A DNA stretch of 64,000 nucleotides from UBA4729 sp039931245. GTDB lineage: Bacteria; Patescibacteriota; Saccharimonadia; Saccharimonadales; UBA4665. This document shows positions 1-7,773 of the stretch, piece by piece. The position numbers and the translations under genes are program-made. The notes beneath the pieces were generated by a model. The model did no database searches and had not been told where the DNA came from. It worked only from the letters and a program-made list of their open reading frames with translations. Position 1 is the stretch's first letter; the number at the start of each line of letters is the position of its first letter. Location of the stretch: assembly GCA_039931245.1 (NCBI GenBank), contig JBDTSH010000016.1, forward strand, positions 62,001-126,000, given 5' to 3'.

Positions 1-158
1 AATAATAAGCGGATAGTAGTCGACTTTCCGGCCCCGTTGGCCCCCAGAAAACCATAGACTTCACCAGGCTCAATGCTAATCGATAAACTTTTGAGAGCGG
101 CAACTTTATCATGTCCGTAGTACTTGGTCAATTGGTCAGTTAGGATGCTGGTAGCCAT
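1..158 (-). CDS. ABC transporter ATP-binding protein (N-terminal part, runs off window)
   Basis: Only the first 52 codons are in the window; the gene continues past position 1. The protein opens MATSILTDQLTKYYG and reaches a Walker A loop GANGAGKST followed by TIRLL, the layout of ATP-binding subunits of ABC-2/drug-exporter type transporters, which couple ATP hydrolysis to a membrane permease. The partner permease would lie downstream, outside the window. Start ATG at 158; no Shine-Dalgarno is visible, but TATACT at 169-174 ends 10 nt upstream, consistent with a very short or absent leader. Substrate cannot be predicted from this fragment. Confidence 0.9.
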   Translation of the reverse strand, partial: MATSILTDQLTKYYGHDKVAALKSLSISIEPGEVYGFLGANGAGKSTTIRLL

Positions 159-521
159 AATACTTATGAGTATACGCTCAGCTATCTGTAACCCCGCACA
201 ATCATGGCAAAAAGTGAGAGTTTTCCAAAAAAATTCCCCTGCGCAGTCTACGCAATCTACGCCAGTGGACGAGTTTAGTGCTGCTGATTTTTTGGGCTGA
301 TGCCTTTATTGGCAGTTCTATCCACATCAAATATCTCTTCAGCATCGTCGCGAGGGGAACATAAGTCGGAGTCTCCAATTACGTGCAAGGCGAAACACTA
401 GGAGCGCGGCTTAGGAGTAAGTGAACATCCAAAAAAACTCATGTTTACGGCAAATATGATGTCCCCAAAATCCTCAAGAACATTTTACGGAGCATACTAT
501 GTTGTTAAAGCGGCGGTGTGG
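159..521. other. Intergenic stretch, no gene seen
   Basis: About 360 bases. It holds the putative minus-strand -10 element TATACT (169-174) for the ABC ATPase. I see no RNA gene, no convincing terminator and no coding region; a plus-strand open frame overlapping its right end (441-647) is antisense to the next gene and has no start signals. Confidence 0.5.
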
Positions 522-932
522 TTAGGGGTGTTGGCTCAAAAACTGACCCTTAAGGCCCTGCAGAGTGGTAGACGTCCGAAAGCTAGGAGGGATATCGATT
601 TGTTCCAATTGCCCATCATTCTGACTTCTCCAGTGCCGAAAGGTTAAATTTAAGGGGGGCACATTTAGAGGCTTATCATCTTGGCCGACCGGAATTCCTA
701 AAACGCTATCCTGTGCGGACTCAATCCGCAGATGGTTAAGCCCAAGCTTTGCGAGAATCTCCGTCGCCGCTGACAGCCTATCCGGGAGTAACGTCTTGGC
801 AGTCACGTCGATAACGGGCTGACCCTCACTGGTAAGGTGCAAATCGTACTCGGGCGAGCCTACCTCGTTAGATCGCCTCAAAGTAACTTGGAATGGTACG
901 TCAATAGGATTCTCGAATTGGCTTTTTAGCAT
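522..932 (-). CDS. Hypothetical protein, 136 aa
   Basis: I do not recognise the family. The sequence is soluble-looking, with mixed hydrophobic and charged residues, no membrane segment, no signal peptide and no cysteines. A DLHLTSEGQ / VIDVTAKTL stretch near residues 30-48 suggests beta strands, followed by a helical part (LSAATEILAKLGL, about 52-64). Start ATG at 932 has no Shine-Dalgarno; a CAGAAT hexamer ends 6 nt upstream, a weak form of the leaderless pattern seen elsewhere here. It stands alone, with about 200 nt to the response regulator upstream. It could be a lineage-specific protein; existence is supported mainly by sensible composition. Confidence 0.55.
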   Translation of the reverse strand: MLKSQFENPIDVPFQVTLRRSNEVGSPEYDLHLTSEGQPVIDVTAKTLLPDRLSAATEILAKLGLNHLRIESAQDSVLGIPVGQDDKPLNVPPLNLTFRHWRSQNDGQLEQIDIPPSFRTSTTLQGLKGQFLSQHP

Positions 933-1140
933 GAGCTTATTCTGGATTAGCGGGGCGGATATTTCAATACTAATATCCGATTATTTAATGAATTTGTCGC
1001 GACAAAGACTCAACCACAATAGCAATGTAAGTTGCTTAAATTTATTTCAGGTTTTGACACGACCTTACAGCCCGATGCCCAAGTATCTTCAATTATTTGC
1101 GGAGATTACAACTTGCCATGAGCTTGCCGTTCGGAACTGA

Positions 1141-1548
1141 CTAATTTTTGATCGGTAGACTGATGCTGAGTATGAGCGCCTGAAGGTCCGAAATATTAAA
1201 CGGTTTGCCCAAAAAATGATAAGCTCCGATGCCCTTATCTTCGGCTCTAAAAATATTGTCGAGAGTATCATCGGCTGTTAACATGATGACTTTGGTCTCG
1301 GCGAAAGTTTCGTCATTATGAACAATGTCCATAAAATCAAGGCCACTTTTTTTAGGCATATGAAGATCTAGAATGACAATATCGGGGTGAATAGCGTTCA
1401 TTTGCATAATACCCGAAGCGACGTCAGCACTCTCTGTAACTACAATATCTAGGAAATCTTGTTCTTCAACGGCAAGTCGAACAGCGTTTCTGATATCGGC
1501 ATCATCATCGACAATGAGGATCTTCTTTGTTGGCTTAGTCATTAGCAC
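1141..1548 (-). CDS. Single-domain response regulator
   Basis: A stand-alone CheY-like receiver of 135 aa that should accept a phosphoryl group from a histidine kinase and act through protein-protein contacts, as no output domain follows. Visible landmarks are the acidic cluster DDD (residues 15-17), phospho-acceptor Asp61 in VILDLHMP, switch Thr91 in MLTADD and Lys115 in GKPF. It is the last gene of a minus-strand operon, after the PAS kinase (1996-3804) and another receiver (1621-1992), about 70 nt downstream of the latter. Start is a GTG at 1548 with AGGAG 7 nt upstream; an ATG two codons later is the alternative. Confidence 0.9.
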   Translation of the reverse strand: MLMTKPTKKILIVDDDADIRNAVRLAVEEQDFLDIVVTESADVASGIMQMNAIHPDIVILDLHMPKKSGLDFMDIVHNDETFAETKVIMLTADDTLDNIFRAEDKGIGAYHFLGKPFNISDLQALILSISLPIKN

Positions 1549-1620
1549 CTATATGCTCCTAGTGCCCCTAGTATAGCTTATTGGCGGGACTTCTCTTAGT
1601 ACAAGCCCTCGCCGTCGTGA

Positions 1621-1992
1621 TTATTGATTGCCGGCGTGCTTAGCGACAGTCGCCAATAAATGATCCATTTGAAAAGGTTTGGACACGAAGTCATCGGCAC
1701 CTGACTCGTGGGCTATTTGTTCAATATCCTTCGTGGCAGAAACCAAAATTATGGGGATATGTTTGGTTGCTTCGTTGCTCTTTAGAAATTTACACACATC
1801 TCGCCCGTCCATACCGGACATCCATACATCAAGCAATAAGAGGTCTGGCAAGGGGGCCTTTATATTCTGGGCGACTGCCCCGTCTTCTGTTGTTTCGACG
1901 CTATAGCCTTCTTCTTCGAGCATTATCTTCAGTGCATCCAATATAGCGTAGTTATCATCGGCGACTAGAATCTTTATCTTTGCTTTTTTCAA
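1621..1992 (-). CDS. Single-domain response regulator
   Basis: CheY-like receiver, 123 aa, with the acidic pair DD at residues 12-13, phospho-acceptor Asp55 in LLLDVWMSG, Ser85 in LVSAT at the switch position and Lys105 in SKPF. No output domain. It begins with TTG at 1992, directly after the kinase stop (TAA-GCG-TTG), with AAAGG overlapping the kinase's last codons as Shine-Dalgarno; no in-frame ATG offers a better start. Pairing of two different receivers with one hybrid-PAS kinase suggests phosphorelay or branched signalling; which receiver is the cognate partner cannot be told from sequence. Confidence 0.9.
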   Translation of the reverse strand: MKKAKIKILVADDNYAILDALKIMLEEEGYSVETTEDGAVAQNIKAPLPDLLLLDVWMSGMDGRDVCKFLKSNEATKHIPIILVSATKDIEQIAHESGADDFVSKPFQMDHLLATVAKHAGNQ

Positions 1993-1995
1993 CGC

Positions 1996-3804
1996 TTAGC
2001 CTTTGTCCACGGGGATAGTTTGCAAGGCTTTGAGAGCTTGCTCGGACTTTGGAATCGAAAAGCAAAACGTTGAGCCTTCGGCTTTTTTGCTCACTACCCA
2101 GACTCGTCCTTTGTGGCGTCTGATAATCTCAAAGGCAATGTATAGTCCTAGCCCAAGACCCGGGTAGGTATTCTGGTCGGTGCCACCGACCCGGTAAAAT
2201 CTTTCAAATACGTGAGCTTGTTCATCGTCTGACAATCCTAGCCCGAAATCCTGGACACTGAGCGTGACGTTATCATTATCGACGTAAGTCTTGACGATAA
2301 TTTTATCCGCTTGGGGCGAATATTTAATAGCGTTGGTGATGAAATTTGTTAGTACCTGGCTCAGCCTATCCTGATCACCGTAGACGGTTATTGATGGCTT
2401 TAATTTCATAACGACTAAATGCTTCTCGGTGGTCCGCTGCAATTCTTCGACAGTTTCACTGACTAGTTCATTAAACTCAAAATAGCTTTCATGAAATTGT
2501 ATACGGCCAGCTTCGATTTTGGTTACGTCCAATAAATCACCAATCAGGCTGGTCAGTTTATCGAGCTGCGAGTCCATTTTTTCGACCAGTTCCACCGATT
2601 TGCTGTCCCCGGCTTTCCGAAATCGTTGACCTAAGATTTGGGCATAAGCTTTGACGCTAGTAATTGGCGTCTTGAGTTCGTGCGAGGCAATGCTGATAAA
2701 TTCGTCCTTTTGCTGTTCGAGCTGCTTGCGTTCGGTGATGTCCTCAATAGCCAACAAAATAAGCGAAGTTTTATCCGGACCTTGCTGTAGCGTGCGGGCG
2801 TTTAGGAGCATGGTCTTTTGGCCGATATCTTTAAAGTCGTGCTCGACTACAAAATCTTCAATCGTGTTCTTTTCCGGTAGAATTTCCTCGAGCAGAATAC
2901 GCAGTTTCGGGATATTCCACTGTCGGTTACCGAGGTCGTAAAGTAGGCGGTTCTCGGTGTCGTTCGGGGCGACCTTAAACGCATTGTAAAAGGCCTCATT
3001 AGCCGAGATTATACGGAGGTCCTTGTTAAGCACGAGTAGCGGACCGCGCACTGTCCGGATGATAGCATCGGCGTAGTCACGAGTGATGGTGACTTCTTCG
3101 TTTCTGATTTGGAGCTCTTCACTTAAGGTTGTCATTTTTTCGTTAGCGGTGCGGAAAAGCTCTTCAGATTCTTGAAGTGCTTTTTCGGCTTTTTTGCTTT
3201 TCGTGATGTCCTCAATAGCCAACAAAATAAGCGAAGTTTTATCCGGACCTTGCTGTAGCGTGCGGGCGTTTAGGAGCATGGTCTTTTGGCCGATATCTTT
3301 AAAGTCGTGCTCGACTACAAAATCTTCAATCGTGTTCTTTTCCGGTAGAATTTCCTCGAGCAGAATACGCAGTTTCGGGATATTCCACTGTCGGTTACCG
3401 AGGTCGTAAAGTAGGCGGTTCTCGGTGTCGTTCGGGGCGACCTTAAACGCATTGTAAAAGGCCTCATTAGCCGAGATTATACGGAGGTCCTTGTTAAGCA
3501 CGAGTAGCGGACCGCGCACTGTCCGGATGATAGCATCGGCGTAGTCACGAGTGATGGTGACTTCTTCGTTAATAACGTCCAACTCAATGATAATTTCATT
3601 GGTATATTCTTGGGTGAGCGTTACCGCTTCTTTGAGCTTGTTTATTTTATCTTGGCGGGGAATGTCGCTGAAATCGTTTGATTTAGAAATTATTGTATCT
3701 TCGGAAACGAGGGGAAGAACATCTTCTATCGCTTGAGAGTGGATAGCATTTCGCAAATTTCCAGAACTAGCCACCTTTATTTTCTTGGAGTCTTGATCGC
3801 TCAA
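1996..3804 (-). CDS. PAS-PAS sensor histidine kinase with perfectly duplicated PAS domain
   Basis: A cytoplasmic-looking sensor kinase of 602 aa with no membrane segment. Order: N-terminal linker (1-78), PAS copy 1 (79-201), linker (202-234), PAS copy 2 (235-357, identical to copy 1), HisKA with H-box SHELKTP (His375), then HATPase with N-box NFITNAIKYSP, G1 DFGLGL, F-box FERFYR and G2 GLGLGL. It should autophosphorylate His375 and pass phosphate to the receivers encoded next. Start is TTG at 3804, whose first bases overlap the TGA of a short upstream ORF with a strong Shine-Dalgarno, so translation is probably coupled. Ligand of the PAS domains is unknown. Confidence 0.9.
   Translation of the reverse strand: MSDQDSKKIKVASSGNLRNAIHSQAIEDVLPLVSEDTIISKSNDFSDIPRQDKINKLKEAVTLTQEYTNEIIIELDVINEEVTITRDYADAIIRTVRGPLLVLNKDLRIISANEAFYNAFKVAPNDTENRLLYDLGNRQWNIPKLRILLEEILPEKNTIEDFVVEHDFKDIGQKTMLLNARTLQQGPDKTSLILLAIEDITKSKKAEKALQESEELFRTANEKMTTLSEELQIRNEEVTITRDYADAIIRTVRGPLLVLNKDLRIISANEAFYNAFKVAPNDTENRLLYDLGNRQWNIPKLRILLEEILPEKNTIEDFVVEHDFKDIGQKTMLLNARTLQQGPDKTSLILLAIEDITERKQLEQQKDEFISIASHELKTPITSVKAYAQILGQRFRKAGDSKSVELVEKMDSQLDKLTSLIGDLLDVTKIEAGRIQFHESYFEFNELVSETVEELQRTTEKHLVVMKLKPSITVYGDQDRLSQVLTNFITNAIKYSPQADKIIVKTYVDNDNVTLSVQDFGLGLSDDEQAHVFERFYRVGGTDQNTYPGLGLGLYIAFEIIRRHKGRVWVVSKKAEGSTFCFSIPKSEQALKALQTIPVDKG
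2735..3102. repeat. 368-bp perfect direct repeat, copy 1 (encodes PAS copy 2)
   Basis: Read base by base, 2735-3102 matches 3203-3570 with no difference at an offset of 468 bp. The flanking bases diverge at once (2734 g versus 3202 c; 3103 t versus 3571 a). The unit is about one PAS domain long and stays in frame (156 codons per period). Confidence 0.95.
3203..3570. repeat. 368-bp perfect direct repeat, copy 2 (encodes PAS copy 1)
   Basis: Second copy of the repeat, separated from the first by a 100-bp unique spacer that encodes a coiled-coil-like linker. Identity at synonymous sites means either a recent duplication or ongoing gene conversion; a read-assembly artefact must also be considered because the repeat is longer than short reads. 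Confidence 0.95.
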
Positions 3805-3872
3805 AAGGCGAGCCTTATCGCGATAACAGTACGATTAGCCATCGGGTGATTAGTTAAGCTTTGCTTTCTCAT
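3801..3872 (-). CDS. Putative 23-aa leader peptide coupled to the PAS kinase
   Basis: A 24-codon ORF (MRKQSLTNHPMANRTVIAIR...) begins ATG at 3872 with a consensus AGGAGG 9 nt upstream, by far the best ribosome site in the region. Its TGA (3803-3801) overlaps the TTG start of the kinase as TTGA, so ribosomes could re-initiate on the kinase. The peptide is basic and has no run of codons that would suggest attenuation. An alternative is that the AGGAGG serves a different start; no longer frame from this ATG exists. Confidence 0.5.
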   Translation of the reverse strand: MRKQSLTNHPMANRTVIAIRLAF

Positions 3873-4178
3873 ACCGAGCTACCTCCTGTGAATATATCTC
3901 TTCTGCTATTTCAAGTATAGCTTAGTTGGCCGTTATAATGTCATGCAGCGCTGTTCTAGAGTGGCCGAGGAGAGTTGTGGAACGGGGTGATTGGGGGTCA
4001 TTTTCTTCGTATTCAAATAGTATGAAGAGGAACGTTGAAATTTAGTTGTCATTTATTTAATTATGCATTTTCTCAAGATAAACACGTCTGACAATCATGG
4101 TATACGGAGATATTTCACCGTGAGAAGCCCGCTGCCGTCGTGGGATCAGTTTTGCGGCGATTGACTGACCTATATCAC
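3873..4178. other. Intergenic stretch with promoter for the kinase operon
   Basis: About 300 bases between the leader ORF and the Nudix gene, both on the minus strand. A minus-strand -10 TATACT lies at 3914-3919 with ATGACA (3939-3944) 19 nt upstream as a possible -35, giving a leader of roughly 35 nt before the short ORF. I see nothing else coding or structured. Confidence 0.5.
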
Positions 4179-4736
4179 TCATGCCCGATCGGTTTCGGAG
4201 ATAGCGTCTAAGAGATATCTCCAATACGCATATGTGCTTGAAATCTTGCCGACATTCTTGATACGGTGAAGGTGGAGGGCTCTACGCAACTTTTTTTCTG
4301 AAATGAAGAACCCTAAACTCGTTTCTTCAGTGTTTATTATTAACTGCAATTCTGACTTAGGCAGACAGACAGCATAGCTATAAATGAAGGTGCGATTTAT
4401 TTGACTTCGAGTTCGGTGATTGTATTTAGTTTTACCAATATACTTGAGTGCCTCAGGCGGAATGGTTACACCAAGCTCTTCGTGCACTTCCCGAAGGGCG
4501 GCGTGCTGCGGCGACTCGCCAGCGTCAACGCCCCCACCTACCGATATTTCAACTTCGTTTGGGTGATACGCAAGCGAAGCCGATCTTTTTTGCATGACTA
4601 TTTCTCGGTCGGGAGTATATATCAGGACGTGTACTCCTCGATGCCAAAGGCCTTGGCGGTGGACGTCGTCGTAGCTGGCAGTTAAGTCCATAGAATTTTC
4701 GTGTTCATCAAATACATCAAAATATGACGACTTCAT
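4179..4736 (-). CDS. Nudix hydrolase (YfcD/IPP isomerase-like subgroup)
   Basis: 185 aa. The Nudix box GX5EX7REUXEEXGU is complete in GGGVDAGESPQHAALREVHE and the following ELGV (about residues 65-88). The N-terminal part (FDVFDEHEN..., HRQGLWHRGVHV) is typical of the Nudix branch that includes isopentenyl-diphosphate isomerase and YfcD-like proteins, which hydrolyse or isomerise diphosphate-linked substrates with Mg2+. Lack of surrounding isoprenoid genes makes an IPP isomerase role unproven. Start ATG 4736 has TATGAT (4743-4748) ending 6 nt upstream and no Shine-Dalgarno, so the mRNA is likely leaderless. Confidence 0.87.
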   Translation of the reverse strand: MKSSYFDVFDEHENSMDLTASYDDVHRQGLWHRGVHVLIYTPDREIVMQKRSASLAYHPNEVEISVGGGVDAGESPQHAALREVHEELGVTIPPEALKYIGKTKYNHRTRSQINRTFIYSYAVCLPKSELQLIINTEETSLGFFISEKKLRRALHLHRIKNVGKISSTYAYWRYLLDAISETDRA

Positions 4737-4834
4737 GACTTCATCATAACAACATTCAATTCAAACTTAGTTAATTACTTTGTTGGTTGGGGTGGTCAGC
4801 CTGCTGGTCGTATGACAAATCGCCATTGATCTAG

Positions 4835-5473
4835 CTAGCGCTTGATTTTGAGGCCCAGTTCTCCTGCCAGCTCGCCGGCGACGCTCAGTAGTTGCAGTGA
4901 ATCAATGGTGACGCCCTTAAGCGATTGCCACCCACCCAGACCATTAATGTGGGAGCCGCTGAAATCGACGTTTTTGACTTTAACTTGATAAAAATTAACT
5001 TTTTCAAGTTCGCAATCCTCAAAAATTATCTCGCGTAGCTCACTTCCTACGAAATCAGCCTCAACTAGAGAGCAGCGAGTAAATTTTATGCGACGTAGCT
5101 TACTCATCCTAAAGTTGGCAAGGTTTAAGTTGCAACCGTCAAACGTTATATCCGTTAGTTCGGAATCGCTTAAATTAATTCCTGGCATTCGATTATTAGC
5201 GGCGTGCAGCCGCGTTATTTTACTCGATGCTATTTTAACGGCGGAGAAATCAGAATCTTTGATCACGGCGTCGCTGCAGGCCGTTGCTTCCAGGTCGGCC
5301 TCGATTAAGTGACATTTTTCAAAAACTACTTGGTGTAACTGTGAATACTTGGCCGTCACAGATTCTGCTATTATATTTTGAAATTTTACCGCTTCAAGTT
5401 GCGCGTTATTTTTTAGCATCAACGCGTCGCTAACAGTAAGGGATTCCAGAATTTCTGGTTGAGCTATTGGCAT
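4835..5473 (-). CDS. Pentapeptide-repeat protein
   Basis: 212 aa. From about residue 20 to 180 the sequence shows the five-residue periodicity of pentapeptide-repeat proteins, with Leu/Phe/Ile at the central position preceded by small or acidic residues (for example IEADLEATA, NLANFRMSKL, VEADFVGSEL, EKVNFYQVKV). These fold as a right-handed quadrilateral beta helix; some members mimic DNA and bind gyrase, most have unknown roles. No signal peptide or membrane segment. TATGAT at 5480-5485 ends 6 nt before ATG 5473, matching the leaderless pattern; a GGAG in the gap is too close to the ATG to act as a ribosome site. Function not assignable. Confidence 0.85.
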   Translation of the reverse strand: MPIAQPEILESLTVSDALMLKNNAQLEAVKFQNIIAESVTAKYSQLHQVVFEKCHLIEADLEATACSDAVIKDSDFSAVKIASSKITRLHAANNRMPGINLSDSELTDITFDGCNLNLANFRMSKLRRIKFTRCSLVEADFVGSELREIIFEDCELEKVNFYQVKVKNVDFSGSHINGLGGWQSLKGVTIDSLQLLSVAGELAGELGLKIKR

Positions 5474-5834
5474 AGCTCCATCATAGCAAAAAACATGAGA
5501 CGACTCGTTGAATGCCTCTCCAACTTATCTTGAGCTGGTATATATATTGGATGTAGTGCGAGTCAGCAAGCAGGTTGTGGTCCCCGTTATCATGGTGCTC
5601 TGGTTGGTAAATCCGTAAATCAACAAGTTCTCAATATTAGCTATTGGGAAGCATTACGATACGGCCATGGAGCATGAGTATGGCCGGGTATTTATGAAAT
5701 AATTATGCTTCACATTAGGGAATATTTATAACTCAGCTGTGGAAGCATTTCAAAACACAAGGTACTTTCTTCTGCCAAATAGTCTGTATGACAATTTACA
5801 GTCATAGCTTGACGCACATGATAGAATGCTGCGC
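5474..5834. other. Divergent intergenic region between pentapeptide gene and cfa
   Basis: About 360 bases separating divergent genes. It contains the minus -10 TATGAT (5480-5485) and the plus extended -10 TGATAGAAT (5819-5827). No further gene, RNA or hairpin was seen. Confidence 0.5.
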
Positions 5835-7022
5835 ATGGAGCAGAAAATACTTTCCACAGTCTTGAGCCAAATCAAACATGGCACCCTAGAGACAACCTTC
5901 TGGGATGGGACTACGCGGACTTTTGGTCACGGTTCACCTCAAGTCGCAGTGCTGCTACGTACCCCCGGTTTTTTACGTCGGGCGGTCAAGAACCCCTCCC
6001 TGGCTTTCGGTGAAGCTTATATAAATGGCGACATTGAAGTGGTCAGCCCAATGGAGGATGTGTTAAAATTGGCCGAACTCAATCCGTTAAAACTAGAAAG
6101 TGGCAATCGCCGTAGGCAATTGCGGGGTCTCAATAAGAATAAGAAATCAAATCAGGCCGCCTTCGTCGCGCATCACTATGACCTCGGTAACGAATTCTAT
6201 AAACTTTGGCTCGATTCGACAATGAGCTATTCATGTGCCTACTTTAAAAGGCATAGTGATAGCCTGCAGACAGCCCAGCAGCAGAAGACCGCGCACATCT
6301 TACGCAAACTTCAACTCACAGCTGGCTCTGAACTGCTGGATATAGGCAGTGGCTGGGGATACTTGCTGGTTTCGGCGGCCAAACTCTACGGCGTACGGGG
6401 TTTGGGTATTTCTTTAAGCCAAGAACAAGTAAATTATTCTCAGGAACTAGCCAAACACGAACATGTTGAAAATCTTGTTACTTTTGAGTATTTAAATTAT
6501 CAGGACATACCTAAGGATAAACAGTTTGATCGAATTGTCAGTGTCGGGTTTTTTGAACACGTCGGACGAAATAATTTAGCCGACTACTTTGTTGCTCTGA
6601 ACCGCCATTTGCGCCCAGATGGAATATCGGTACTCCACTCGATTACTCATCAGGATGAATCTCCTAGTGATGCTTGGATTGATAAATACATTTTCCCGGG
6701 GGGCTATATACCGAGTGTCCGGGAAACTACTAATCTTATTGCTGAACATGGTTTTCAAATGTTTGATTATGAGAATCTGGGACAACACTATGGCTTAACA
6801 ATTGATCGCTGGTGGCGCAACTATGAGCGTAATAAGTCCAAAATTGTCAAAATGTACGACGAACAGTTTTATCGAATGTGGCGGCTGTATCTCATTGGCG
6901 CTATGATGGCTTTCAAAACTGGCAATGCCAGTTTATCGCAATGGATTTTCAAGCAAGGCCAAAACCCTGCTTGGCCCCTGACGCGCGAGTATCTTTATCG
7001 TGAAAGCACTGCATTTGAGTAA
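5835..7022 (+). CDS. cfa: Cyclopropane-fatty-acyl-phospholipid synthase
   Basis: 395 aa from ATG 5835. S-adenosylmethionine-dependent enzyme that adds a methylene group to unsaturated acyl chains of membrane phospholipids. Landmarks: N-terminal mycolic/CFA synthase region with FGEAYINGDIE, HYDLGNEFYKLWLD, MSYSCAYF, the SAM-binding loop LLDIGSGWG (the usual Cys of DIGCGWG is Ser here), FEHVG, and IFPGGYIPS. Length matches the family. An in-frame ATG three codons earlier (5826) overlaps the extended -10 TGATAGAAT (5819-5827), so the ATG 7 nt downstream of that element is preferred and the transcript is probably leaderless. It stands alone between a divergent and a convergent neighbour. Confidence 0.95.
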   Translation: MEQKILSTVLSQIKHGTLETTFWDGTTRTFGHGSPQVAVLLRTPGFLRRAVKNPSLAFGEAYINGDIEVVSPMEDVLKLAELNPLKLESGNRRRQLRGLNKNKKSNQAAFVAHHYDLGNEFYKLWLDSTMSYSCAYFKRHSDSLQTAQQQKTAHILRKLQLTAGSELLDIGSGWGYLLVSAAKLYGVRGLGISLSQEQVNYSQELAKHEHVENLVTFEYLNYQDIPKDKQFDRIVSVGFFEHVGRNNLADYFVALNRHLRPDGISVLHSITHQDESPSDAWIDKYIFPGGYIPSVRETTNLIAEHGFQMFDYENLGQHYGLTIDRWWRNYERNKSKIVKMYDEQFYRMWRLYLIGAMMAFKTGNASLSQWIFKQGQNPAWPLTREYLYRESTAFE

Positions 7023-7140
7023 CTAAGATTAGTAGAATACTCGTTCTGGCGACTAGGTGCTATAGAGTCCCCTCTCCGATTACTCGCTGACGAATTATAT
7101 ATGTAAGATCGTCACGAGGCACAGTTTAAATAGGATACTT

Positions 7141-7183
7141 GCCGACCCAACTCGGCTGGATCTCAAATGAGATTAATTTTATG
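7141..7183 (+). terminator. Possible weak terminator after cfa
   Basis: Two small hairpins follow one another: GCCGA-6 nt-TCGGC (7141-7156) and ATCTC-AAAT-GAGAT (7160-7173), the second trailed by TAATTTTATG. The T-run is short and interrupted and the site is about 120 nt past the cfa stop, so this is tentative. Confidence 0.3.
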
Positions 7184-7308
7184 TTTAAGTAGGGTATCGT
7201 CGGATGAGCAGGCAACGGATTTCGGTGACAATCTTGCTTATTCCAGGGTTATGAAAACACTTTTTGAGGATAGCTACGAGGCTAAGTGAAGAATATTTAG
7301 CCAGTAGT

Positions 7309-7602
7309 TTATGCTTGAGCTAAATCGGCAATCGCGCGGCAGGCAAACTCGCCAATCGCGTTAAGACTAAGTTTCTGATCGGAAAAGTGAAGCTCTGTGG
7401 AGAATTCTTGGGTAGATTCGGCAACGAGCACTTCCCCGACGTGGACGTTCGAGCCTCTGGGGTATATGTCGACTCTTAAGATCCCAGATGAGTCCTCGGT
7501 AACACTTGTAGGCGGTTCAGTTCCACCGCAGGATACCCGTTTTCCGGATATTTTTCTTTCGAAGTGTGGTTCGTGATCATAGTATTCTGAATGATTGGTC
7601 AT
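7309..7602 (-). CDS. Hypothetical protein, 97 aa
   Basis: Unrecognised small acidic protein with a disordered-looking N-terminus rich in His, Glu and Thr (about residues 1-45, including one Cys) and a more ordered C-terminal half (VDIYPRGSNVHVGEVLVAES then LNAIGEFACRAIADLAQA, ending in an amphipathic helix). No membrane segment. ATG 7602 is chosen over an in-frame TTG one codon upstream; an AT-rich TAATAT ends about 6 nt before that TTG. The gene is divergent from the one at 7774, and convergent with cfa. Possibly lineage-specific. Confidence 0.55.
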   Translation of the reverse strand: MTNHSEYYDHEPHFERKISGKRVSCGGTEPPTSVTEDSSGILRVDIYPRGSNVHVGEVLVAESTQEFSTELHFSDQKLSLNAIGEFACRAIADLAQA

Positions 7603-7728
7603 CAATATATATTACAATAAAAATATTTATAAGTCAATAGCTGGCATACGAACCTGTTTCAAAAGGGTTGAAACGAGGCTACTCAGTACTAGACAATATT
7701 ATTCGCAGACCCAACTTACCTGCTGTTG

Positions 7729-7745
7729 TATAATACGATATCGTA
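7729..7745 (+). promoter_or_regulatory. Promoter -10 with overlapping 12-bp palindrome
   Basis: TATAAT (7729-7734) precedes the 7774 gene by a leader of about 30 nt. The perfect palindrome TACGATATCGTA (7734-7745) covers the downstream edge of the -10 and the expected transcription start, a position typical of a repressor operator. No cognate regulator can be named. Confidence 0.55.
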
Positions 7746-7773
7746 AAAATACGTAGTTTGGGAGGTAATAATT

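Noticed and set aside
441..1140. Plus-strand open frames at 441-647 and 931-1140
   Set aside because: Both lack ribosome sites or promoters; the first is antisense to the 522-932 gene, and the second has unlikely composition and lies in the gap before the receiver gene.
2651..3409. Two near-identical plus-strand frames at 2651-2941 and 3194-3409
   Set aside because: They are antisense shadows of the duplicated PAS domain; their similarity simply reflects the 368-bp repeat.
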